Source: Kribbella voronezhensis
GTDB lineage: Bacteria; Actinomycetota; Actinomycetes; Propionibacteriales; Kribbellaceae
Direction of reading: 5' to 3'
Length of the DNA stretch: 64,000 bases
Assembly (NCBI RefSeq): GCF_004365175.1
Contig: NZ_SOCE01000001.1
Coordinates: 855,154-919,153, forward strand
The translations under genes and the position numbers were made by a program. A model generated the notes under the pieces. It did not search any database. It was not told where the DNA came from and saw nothing but the letters and a program-made list of their open reading frames with translations. This document shows, piece after piece, positions 8,054 to 14,932 of this stretch. Numbering within the stretch: position 1 is the first letter of the stretch; each line of letters begins with the position of its first letter.

Positions 8054-8846
8054 GGCTGCTGATCACCCTTCGCAGCTCGGCGTTGATCTCGTCGACCGTC
8101 GACACCTCGGACGCACCGGCGAGACCGTCGACTGTCCACTCACGAACGACGCGACCCGGCCGGGACGACAGCAGTACGACGCGCTGCCCGAGCCGGACGG
8201 CCTCCCGGACGTCGTGGGTGACGAAGAGGATCGCCGTACCGGTGGCTCGCCAGATGCGCAGGAGTTCGGCCTGGAGTACGTCGCGGGTGATCGCGTCCAG
8301 GGCCGAGAACGGCTCGTCCATCAGCAGCAGCGAGGGCTTGTGCCGGTCACCGTTGGAGGTGTGGTCGGCCGTCGAGGCCAGCGCGCGTGCCAGGGCGACG
8401 CGCTGGCGCATGCCACCCGACAGCTCATGCGGCCGCTTGTTGCCCAGTCCACCAAGGCGGACCAGGTCGAGCAGCGCGGCTGCCTTGCGCCGGCGCTCGG
8501 AGCGACCGACTCCGGCCATCCGCAACGGCAGCTCGACGTTGCCCGCGGCCGTGAGCCAGGGCATCAGCGCCGGCTCCTGGAACACCACGGCCGGGCGGGA
8601 CGAGCTGAGGTCGATCGTGCCGGACGATGCGTTGTCCAGTCCGGCGACCAGGTTGAGCAGCGTCGTCTTGCCGCAGCCGGATGCGCCGAGCAGGCAGACG
8701 AACTCACCGGCCTCGACCTGGAGATTCACCTGGTCCAGCGCGACCACGGACTGCTTGCCGTTGCCGAACACCTTGCCGACCCCGTCGAACCGGACGGCTT
8801 GCTGAGCTTCGGTACGAACCCGTTGTGCCTCGACTGTCGCGGTCAT
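8043..8846 (-). CDS. ABC transporter ATPase, sulfonate/nitrate/taurine type
   Basis: Cytoplasmic ATPase of the importer, 267 residues. Walker A is GASGCGKTT near residue 55, the Q loop is VVFQEPALMPWL near residue 88, the signature is LSGGMRQRVALARAL near residue 141, Walker B is LLLMDEPFSALD near residue 174 and the switch His is in VTHDVREA near residue 209. This pattern and length match SsuB/TauB. It lies 29 nt after the binding-protein gene and overlaps the permease, so the three are one operon. Confidence 0.93.
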   Translation of the reverse strand: MTATVEAQRVRTEAQQAVRFDGVGKVFGNGKQSVVALDQVNLQVEAGEFVCLLGASGCGKTTLLNLVAGLDNASSGTIDLSSSRPAVVFQEPALMPWLTAAGNVELPLRMAGVGRSERRRKAAALLDLVRLGGLGNKRPHELSGGMRQRVALARALASTADHTSNGDRHKPSLLLMDEPFSALDAITRDVLQAELLRIWRATGTAILFVTHDVREAVRLGQRVVLLSSRPGRVVREWTVDGLAGASEVSTVDEINAELRRVISSHAA

Positions 8847-8875
8847 GTTCGCCTGCCTCTCGATGGCTCCGAGTC

Positions 8876-9949
8876 CTACTTCTTGTCCAGGCCGGCCGGG
8901 TCGACCTCCGGCTTACCCGCGGCTTTCAGTACTTCGTTCAGCAGCGTCAGGTTGGCGAAGCCGGCCACGTCCGGGGCGTCCTTGGCGATGCCGGCGGTGA
9001 CCTGGTCCTTGGCCAACTGCGGGAAGTCGGCCGCGACCGGGTCGGCGGTGAGCTCGATCTTGCTGAACGCACGCTCGATCACCGGAGCCTTGAGCGCCTT
9101 GCCGGTCAGGCTGAGCAGTTGCGCGTTGACCGTCTTCTGCGCGGCGGCCTTGTCGGCGGTGCCGGCGTCGATCGCGGCGACCAGGCCGCTCAGCAATGCC
9201 TTCACCGTGGCCGGGTGCTCCTGCAGGAACTGGGTCCGGACGATCAGGACCGTGGTCGGGAACTTGCCACCCGGCCACAGCTCGGCCTCGTCGACCAGCA
9301 CCTTCGCGCCGGCGTCCAGGATCAGCCGCGACGACCAGGGCTCGGGCAGCCAGGCGCCGTCGACCTCACCCTTCTTGAAGGCGTCCAGGGTGGCGGCGTT
9401 CTCGAGGTTGGTGACCTTGACCTTGCCGGTCAGGTTCTTGCCGGCCAGCCACTTCTTCAGCGAGACGTCCTGGGTGTTGCCGAGCTGTGGTGTCGCGATC
9501 GTCTTGCCGGCCAGGTCCTCGGGCTTGGTGATGGTCGGCTTGACCACGAACTGGGCGCCGCCCGACACGGTGCCCGCGATCAGCCGGACCGCGTCGCCCT
9601 TGGACTTGGCGTAGGCGTTGATCGCCGGGCCGGAGCCGATGAACGAGGCGTCGAGCGATCCGCCGAGCAGCGCGGTGACCGCCTCCGGGCCGGCATTGAA
9701 CTTGGTCGGCACCAGCTTCGTGCTGCCGAGCTCCTTGGCGAACAGCCCCTCGCCCAGGCCGATCAGGGCCGGCGCGTGGGTCACGTTCGGGAAGTACCCG
9801 AGCCTGAGCTCGGTGGCCGCCCCCTTGTCGGCGACCGGCGCCGCGTCGTCGCCGGACTTGTCGGCGCGCGAGCAGCCGGCCGCGACCAGCAGCGCGACGG
9901 CGACAGCGGCGGCCGCGACCAGGCGCGGAGTACGAGTGAAGTGCTTCAT
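8876..9949 (-). CDS. ABC transporter substrate-binding lipoprotein, SsuA-like
   Basis: Extracellular substrate-binding lipoprotein of 357 residues. The N-terminus has Arg residues, a hydrophobic Ala/Val stretch and the lipobox LLVAAGC with Cys near residue 26, so it is anchored by a lipid. The mature part has the two-lobe fold of the SsuA/TauA/NMT1 family: LRLGYFPNVTHAPALIGLGE (about residues 48-67), then FIGSGPAINAYAKSK and ATPQLGNTQDVSLKKWL. The sequence favours an anionic ligand such as a sulfonate, but nitrate-binding relatives look similar. It is the first gene of the operon. The 5' leader holds a hairpin just ahead of the ribosome site. Confidence 0.9.
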   Translation of the reverse strand: MKHFTRTPRLVAAAAVAVALLVAAGCSRADKSGDDAAPVADKGAATELRLGYFPNVTHAPALIGLGEGLFAKELGSTKLVPTKFNAGPEAVTALLGGSLDASFIGSGPAINAYAKSKGDAVRLIAGTVSGGAQFVVKPTITKPEDLAGKTIATPQLGNTQDVSLKKWLAGKNLTGKVKVTNLENAATLDAFKKGEVDGAWLPEPWSSRLILDAGAKVLVDEAELWPGGKFPTTVLIVRTQFLQEHPATVKALLSGLVAAIDAGTADKAAAQKTVNAQLLSLTGKALKAPVIERAFSKIELTADPVAADFPQLAKDQVTAGIAKDAPDVAGFANLTLLNEVLKAAGKPEVDPAGLDKK

Positions 9950-9962
9950 TCGGCGGATCCTT

Positions 9963-9991
9963 CGGTCTCAACGGGACGCGCCGTCTGACCG
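9963..9991 (-). promoter_or_regulatory. Leader hairpin before the importer operon
   Basis: CGGTC/GACCG (5 bp) outside and ACGG/CCGT (4 bp) inside, directly upstream of the ribosome site (GAAGGA on the minus strand). It could affect initiation. I compared it with SAM-type riboswitches and do not see their conserved core. Confidence 0.35.
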
Positions 9992-10056
9992 GCCCGTCCG
10001 TCTGTGCGATCGGAAGAGATTGGGCCGAGGTCCCCCCTGGGCTACCGCTCTCGACC

Positions 10057-10089
10057 TTGAGTAAACAGCAGAAATTGAACCAACTCAAT
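10057..10089. promoter_or_regulatory. Inverted repeats upstream of the importer operon
   Basis: TTGAGT at 10057-10062 is mirrored by ACTCAA at 10083-10088, and ATTGA-N6-TCAAT lies at 10074-10089. The region is A/T-rich compared with its surroundings and about 110-140 nt before the binding-protein start, a likely place for a regulator site. No regulator is known from this sequence. Confidence 0.35.
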
Positions 10090-10231
10090 AGCCTTAGGGT
10101 TCATTGCTGTCCACTGACTGAGACCGGGAGAGCCGTTTCTGGACAGGAATCGACGCACTGTCACCACAACGGCACAGAAATGCCGATCAGCCCGTCCGGA
10201 TACCGGAGACGGGCTGGTCGGGCGAAGGCGA

Positions 10232-10696
10232 TCAGCCGCGCGGGCCGTCGTCCGGCTTGGCGTCGTCCACCGGCGTCTCGGTGTCGGCAGGGTCCGGTTC
10301 CGGCTCGGGCTCCGGGTCGGCCTTGGCGGCCGGTGTGCCGGGCGTGCCGGGCGCGCCCGGGTGCTCGGGCTTGTCGTCCGCGGCGGGGTGGTTGGACAGC
10401 CGCGGGTCGCGGAAGGGCTCCAGCGAGGCGAGGAAGTCCGGGTCATCGTCCGGCGCCAGCGGGCGCGCACTGGGGCGGCGCTTGGGCGCGGGACGGTTCA
10501 CGGCGACCTGCTGGCGGTCGTAGTACCGGACCATCAGCAGCCAGACGATCGGGCCGGCGAACGGGACGAACACGATCAGCAGGATCCACACCAGCTTCGG
10601 CAGATAGGGCACGTCCTCGTCCCGCGTCTGGATGCAGGAGAACAACGCATAGATGGTGAGCGCCAGGCTGATCAGGAAAGGCAGATAACGAGCCAC
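10232..10696 (-). CDS. Two-helix membrane protein with PLDc_N-type domain
   Basis: A 154-residue protein starting VARYLPFLISLALTIYALF (first membrane helix, residues 4-22), a short loop with two acidic residues, then VWILLIVFVPFAGPIVWLLM (second helix), followed by a charged linker and a Pro/Glu/Asp-rich tail of about 90 residues. The two-helix part matches the PLDc_N (cardiolipin synthase N-terminal) domain common in actinobacteria, where function is not known. GTG at 10696 is chosen: TACTGT ends 6 nt upstream (10708-10703), a leaderless arrangement, and the longer reading to 10783 adds only Arg/Ser-rich sequence before the helix. The tail is acidic and disordered. Confidence 0.75.
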   Translation of the reverse strand: MARYLPFLISLALTIYALFSCIQTRDEDVPYLPKLVWILLIVFVPFAGPIVWLLMVRYYDRQQVAVNRPAPKRRPSARPLAPDDDPDFLASLEPFRDPRLSNHPAADDKPEHPGAPGTPGTPAAKADPEPEPEPDPADTETPVDDAKPDDGPRG

Positions 10697-10883
10697 ACCC
10701 CCACAGTACGGCTCCCCCGCACGCCACGTCGCCGAACCGCTCCGAAGGTCGCACCGATCAGATCGCCGATCGGCTCCGAACACCTGCCGACAGTGCGGGC
10801 CCGGCCGCCCGGCAACTCCGGGTGCCGACGGAGGAATGATCGTTAAATTGTTCAGAACTTATGCACCGGTGAGGCTTTGAAGC

Positions 10884-12149
10884 ATGAACGGTCAACGCCG
10901 AGCCGTCGCGGTCCTCGGGTCCGGTATCGCCGGCCTGACGGCGGCCCACGTCCTCAGCCGGACCGACGACGTCACCCTCTTCGAAGCCGATGACCGCCCC
11001 GGCGGCCATGCGCACACCCACGACGTCACCGACTCGGCCGGCCACGGCCTGCGGATCGACACCGGCTTCATCGTGCACAACGAGCGCACCTACCCCAACC
11101 TGCTCCGGTTGTTCGCCGAGCTCGGGATCAAGACCCAGCCGACCGAGATGAGCATGAGCGTGCACTGCGACGGCTGCGGCCTCGAGTACGCCGGTGGCCG
11201 CGGTGCCGGCGCGTTGTTCAGCCAATGGCGGCGGACTCTCGATCCGCGATTCCTGCGGATGCTGGCCGAGGTGCCGCGGTTCCATCGGGAAGCGCGGGCC
11301 GTGCTCGCGGCCGGGGACGACACGCTGACCTGGGGCGAGTTCCTGCGCGACCGGCAGTTCTCGCCGTACTTCATCTGGCACTTCGCCGTACCGCTGGTGT
11401 CGTGTGTCTGGTCCGCCGGGTCGGCCGACGCCGCGCTCTACCCGGCCCGCTATCTGTTCCGATTCCTCGAGCACCACGGCATGCTGACCGTCGGCGGCTC
11501 GCCGCGCTGGCGAACCGTCACAGGTGGTTCCCGCTCGTACGTCGATGCCGTAGTGGCCCAGATCAGCACGGTGCTGACCTCGACGCCGGTCCGCACCGTA
11601 CTGCGGCACGACGACGCGGTCGAGGTGGTCACCGCTGACGGCCGCAGTACTGAGTTCGACCGCGTCGTCGTGGCTACGCATGCCGACACCGCACTGGACC
11701 TACTCGGTGACGCGACTCCTGAGGAGAAGACGCTCCTGGGCGCATTCCGGTACTCGGCGAACCCGACCTGGTTGCACACGGACAGCGCTGTGCTGCCCAA
11801 CTCCACCCGAGCACGGGCGTCCTGGAACTACCGGATGCGCGGCTGCCAGACCGACGAGCCACAGGTCCTGGTGAGCTACTGGATGAACCGTCTGCAAGGA
11901 CTGGACTCGCCCGACGAGCACCTGGTCACGCTGAATCCCGAGGGCTGGGTCGACCCGGCCACCACAGTACGGCGGATGGACTACGCGCACCCGGTGTTCA
12001 CGCCCGAGTCGGTGGCTGCAGCGCCGGTACTGCGTACTGCCGGCGGCCCGCGTCTTGCGTTCGCAGGAGCCCACCTCGGCTGGGGGTTTCACGAGGACGG
12101 GTGCCGCTCGGGCGTCGAAGCCGCCGAGAGACTGGGGGGCTCATGGTGA
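10884..12149 (+). CDS. FAD-dependent oxidoreductase (amine oxidase-like) of a lipid operon
   Basis: Flavoprotein of 421 residues. The FAD dinucleotide motif AVLGSGIAGLTAAHVLS begins near residue 8 and FEADDRPGGHAHTHDV follows near residue 34, as in the NAD/FAD-dependent oxidoreductases that accompany DUF1365 and cyclopropane-synthase genes. It is the first gene of a tight operon (overlaps of 7 and 4 nt, then a 3-nt gap). Homologous order is known in Mycobacterium tuberculosis (Rv0449c-Rv0448c-Rv0447c, ufaA1) and in LitR-regulated clusters of Gram-negatives. A likely job is oxidation or reduction of a fatty-acyl chain that the methyltransferase of the operon modifies, giving methyl-branched, furan or related lipids. 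The exact product cannot be read from sequence. Confidence 0.88.
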   Translation: MNGQRRAVAVLGSGIAGLTAAHVLSRTDDVTLFEADDRPGGHAHTHDVTDSAGHGLRIDTGFIVHNERTYPNLLRLFAELGIKTQPTEMSMSVHCDGCGLEYAGGRGAGALFSQWRRTLDPRFLRMLAEVPRFHREARAVLAAGDDTLTWGEFLRDRQFSPYFIWHFAVPLVSCVWSAGSADAALYPARYLFRFLEHHGMLTVGGSPRWRTVTGGSRSYVDAVVAQISTVLTSTPVRTVLRHDDAVEVVTADGRSTEFDRVVVATHADTALDLLGDATPEEKTLLGAFRYSANPTWLHTDSAVLPNSTRARASWNYRMRGCQTDEPQVLVSYWMNRLQGLDSPDEHLVTLNPEGWVDPATTVRRMDYAHPVFTPESVAAAPVLRTAGGPRLAFAGAHLGWGFHEDGCRSGVEAAERLGGSW

Positions 12150-12880
12150 AGCCGGAGCTACCGCTGCTTCCTGCGGTCGTACCTGGCCGAGTCAGCCACA
12201 CCCGGCGGGTACCACTGCGGCACCGGTTCGCCTACCGCACGTACCAGTGGCTCGTGGACGTCGACGACGTGCCGCACCACGGCATACTGGCGTCCTTCTC
12301 CCCTGCCGACCATCTCGGCTCCCCAGACCGCACGCTGCGCGAGAACGTGGCTGCCTTCACTGCAGCTCAAGGTGTGGTGCTCGAGCAGGACGACCGGGTG
12401 CTGATGCTGGCGAACGCGCGCAGCCTCGGCTACGTCTTCGACCCGCTCAGCGTCTTCTGGTGTCTCAAGTCGACCGGTGAGCTGCGCTGCGTCGTACTGG
12501 AGATCCACAACACCTACGGCGAGAGGCATGCGCACCTGGCCCTGCCGGACGACAGCGGACGCTTCTCACTCGGCAAGGAGTTCTACGTCTCGCCGTTCTT
12601 CACAGTGCACGGCCGGTACGACGTGGCGCTGCGACTGACTCCGGAAAAGGTGACAGTGGCGATCGACCTCGTGCAGGACGACGTCCGGGTGTTCTCCGCC
12701 GCCTTCACTGGACGGCCGCGTCCGGCCAGGAGCAAGGCCGTTGTCGCCGCGGCCCTGCGCACTCCCTTGGTGACCTACCAGGTGTGGACCTTGATCCGCC
12801 TGCACGGCATCGGCCTGTGGTTGCGCCGTCTTCCGGTCGTTCCGCGCCGACCGCACATTCCTCCGGAGGGAGTCCGATGA
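12143..12880 (+). CDS. DUF1365 family protein of the lipid operon
   Basis: A 245-residue DUF1365 protein: LPAVVPGRVSHTRRVPLRHR (about residues 7-26) and FAYRTYQWLVDVDD are typical, as are LGYVFDPLSVFWC and KEFYVSPFF. The biochemical role is not established; it always travels with the FAD oxidoreductase and the CFA-type methyltransferase. ATG at 12143 overlaps the end of the oxidoreductase gene by 7 nt and follows a GGGGGG stretch; an upstream in-frame ATG at 12101 would lie deeper inside the previous gene. The end overlaps the next start by 4 nt (ATGA). Confidence 0.88.
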   Translation: MVKPELPLLPAVVPGRVSHTRRVPLRHRFAYRTYQWLVDVDDVPHHGILASFSPADHLGSPDRTLRENVAAFTAAQGVVLEQDDRVLMLANARSLGYVFDPLSVFWCLKSTGELRCVVLEIHNTYGERHAHLALPDDSGRFSLGKEFYVSPFFTVHGRYDVALRLTPEKVTVAIDLVQDDVRVFSAAFTGRPRPARSKAVVAAALRTPLVTYQVWTLIRLHGIGLWLRRLPVVPRRPHIPPEGVR

Positions 12881-14097
12881 GCACGCTGCAACTCGTGGAG
12901 ACCGACCGCTGGCCAGGTGTCGCCCGTACGCCGAACAGTCCGGTGCGGGCCGCGGTCGCCCGGCAGATCCTGCGTCGCGCGGTCCGCGACCTTCCGATCG
13001 TCGTCCTGCTGCCCGACCGCACCCGGCTCGGCTCGGGCGGCATCGGAGCGCCGGTGATGGAGATCGTCTCCGAGGCGTTCTTCCACCGGATCGGCGCCGA
13101 CCTGAAGATCGGCTTCGGGGAGGCCTATATGGCAGGCGACTGGCGAGCGGGCCGCGGTACTGATCTCGCGGACCTGCTGACGGTCTTCGCGAGCCGGCTG
13201 ACGGACCTCGTTCCGCCTGTGCTGCAACGGTTCCGGAAACTGATCGAGCCGCGGCTCGCCGAGCAGAACGACCGGACCGGCGCACGGCTGAACATCGCCC
13301 GGCACTACGACCTGTCGAACGACCTCTTCGCCGCTTTCCTCGATCCGACCATGAGCTACTCGTCCGCCTGGTTCTCCGCGGCCGAGGACGACCTGGAAAC
13401 CGCGCAGGTCCGCAAGATCGACGGGATCCTCGACCTGGCCGGGGTGCGGGCCGGATCGCGGGTGCTCGAGATCGGGACGGGCTGGGGACAGCTCGCGATC
13501 CAGGCGGCGCGGCGAGGCGCGACCGTCACCTCGATCACGCTGTCCGCCGAGCAGCGCGACCTGGCCCGCAAGCGGATCGCCGAAGCCGGTGTCGACGCGA
13601 CCGTCGAGCTCCGCGACTACCGCGAGGCCGAGGGCCGGTACGACGCGGTGGTCAGCGTCGAGATGATCGAGGCGGTCGGCGAGCGGTACTGGCCGGCGTA
13701 CTTCGCGACGATCGACCGGTTGCTGGCCCCGGGCGGCCGGTTCGGGCTGCAGTCGATCACGATGCCGCACGACCGGTTGCTGGCGACCCGGCACGCGCAG
13801 GGCTGGATCCACAAGTACATCTTCCCGGGCGGCCTGATCCCGTCGCTGACCGCGATCGAGCAGATCGCCTCGACCGCCGGCGGGCTGGTGATCGAGACCC
13901 GGCGCGACCTGGGCGCCGATTACGCACGCACTCTGCAGCTGTGGCGGGAGCGCTTCGTCGCGCAGGCTCCCGCGGTGGCGAATCTGGGCTTCGACGCCGT
14001 CTTCCGGCGGATGTGGGAGTTCTATCTGGCCTACTCCGAGGCGGGCTTCCGGGCCGGCTACCTCGGCGTCTCCCAACTGACCCTGGTCAGGAGCTGA
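12877..14097 (+). CDS. Cyclopropane/methyl fatty-acid synthase (SAM-dependent)
   Basis: SAM-dependent enzyme of the cyclopropane-fatty-acyl-phospholipid synthase family, 406 residues; it transfers a methylene or methyl group to the double bond of membrane acyl chains. Motifs: HYDLSNDLFAAFLDPTMSYS (near residue 147), VLEIGTGWGQLA (SAM motif, near residue 199), and the C-terminal RRMWEFYLAYSEAGFRAGY typical of the family. ATG at 12877 has a CCGGAGGGA ribosome site and overlaps the previous stop by 4 nt. Closest by context to UfaA1 (Rv0447c), which has been linked to tuberculostearic (10-methyl) acid; cyclopropanation or a furan-fatty-acid precursor methylation are alternatives. Confidence 0.9.
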   Translation: MSTLQLVETDRWPGVARTPNSPVRAAVARQILRRAVRDLPIVVLLPDRTRLGSGGIGAPVMEIVSEAFFHRIGADLKIGFGEAYMAGDWRAGRGTDLADLLTVFASRLTDLVPPVLQRFRKLIEPRLAEQNDRTGARLNIARHYDLSNDLFAAFLDPTMSYSSAWFSAAEDDLETAQVRKIDGILDLAGVRAGSRVLEIGTGWGQLAIQAARRGATVTSITLSAEQRDLARKRIAEAGVDATVELRDYREAEGRYDAVVSVEMIEAVGERYWPAYFATIDRLLAPGGRFGLQSITMPHDRLLATRHAQGWIHKYIFPGGLIPSLTAIEQIASTAGGLVIETRRDLGADYARTLQLWRERFVAQAPAVANLGFDAVFRRMWEFYLAYSEAGFRAGYLGVSQLTLVRS

Positions 14098-14100
14098 GGA

Positions 14101-14838
14101 ATGGATCTCGCCGGGCGGAAAGTCTGGATCATCGGTGCTTCGACGGGGATCGGCGCGGCGCTCGCCTCCGAGCTCGCCGGCCGGGGCGCGGCGGTGGCCG
14201 TTTCCGCCCGGCGGGTGGACGGGCTGCGGGCGGTCGCCGGCGACCGGATGGCGGTCGTGCCGCTCGACATCACCGACGCCGACCGGGTGCCGCACGCCCT
14301 GGCCGAGGTCGTCGAGGCGTTGGGTGGGCTCGACATCGTCGTACTGAGCGCCGGCTACTGGAAGCAGATGGGCGAGGACTTCGACGTGGAGTCGTTCCAT
14401 CGGCATCTCGACGTGAACCTGGGCGGCTTCGCGAACTGCCTCGGCGCGGTGATTCCCTACCTGCGCGAGCGCGGCGCTGGGATGATCGTCGGGATCTCTT
14501 CCGTCGCGGGGTATCGCGGCCTGCCCGGCTCGGAGGCCTACGGGGCGACGAAGGCGGCGCAGATCAATCTGCTGGAGGCTCTCCGAGTGCGGCTGCGCCC
14601 CGACGGTATCGACGTACTGACGGTCTGCCCCGGGTTCGTCGAGACCGAGATGACCGAGCAGAACACGTTCCCGATGCCGTTCATCGTCTCGGCTCCGGCG
14701 GCGGCCAGGGCGATCGCGGACGGGATGGCGAAGCAGTCGGCGCGGATCGTCTTCCCGTGGCAGATGGCGTTGCTGATGAAGGCGGCCAAGCTGGTTCCCG
14801 ACCGGCTCTGGGCGCTGGCTCTCACCCCTCGGTCGTGA
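14101..14838 (+). CDS. Short-chain dehydrogenase/reductase of the lipid operon
   Basis: NAD(P)-dependent SDR of 245 residues. It has the cofactor motif GASTGIGAALASELAGRG near residue 12, the NxG-like LSAGYW near residue 83, Ser in SSVAGYRG near residue 135 and the catalytic Y-x3-K as YGATK near residue 149, then CPGFVETEM. It starts 3 nt after the methyltransferase stop, so it is the fourth gene of the operon. The same companion SDR is found in LitR-linked clusters of Pseudomonas. The substrate is presumably an acyl-chain keto or hydroxy intermediate, which is inference. Confidence 0.9.
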   Translation: MDLAGRKVWIIGASTGIGAALASELAGRGAAVAVSARRVDGLRAVAGDRMAVVPLDITDADRVPHALAEVVEALGGLDIVVLSAGYWKQMGEDFDVESFHRHLDVNLGGFANCLGAVIPYLRERGAGMIVGISSVAGYRGLPGSEAYGATKAAQINLLEALRVRLRPDGIDVLTVCPGFVETEMTEQNTFPMPFIVSAPAAARAIADGMAKQSARIVFPWQMALLMKAAKLVPDRLWALALTPRS

Positions 14839-14862
14839 GCTGACCGGATCCGGTCGCGGGTG

Positions 14863-14891
14863 TTGCGTTCGCCGGGCCGGGTACGTACGGT
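14863..14891 (+). promoter_or_regulatory. Promoter of the rhamnosidase gene
   Basis: TTGCGT (14863-14868), 17-nt spacer, TACGGT (14886-14891), 41 nt before the ATG at 14933. It shows that the rhamnosidase need not be part of the lipid operon ahead of it. Confidence 0.5.
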
Positions 14892-14932
14892 CCTGCGGGG
14901 ATTGCGCCGACTTCAGAGCAGGAGCCTGCCCG

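Noticed and set aside
7671..9614. 647-codon plus-strand frame across the importer genes
   Set aside because: Antisense to a clear ABC operon and without motifs.
9950..10200. SAM-type riboswitch before the importer operon
   Set aside because: A hairpin is present but no conserved aptamer core.
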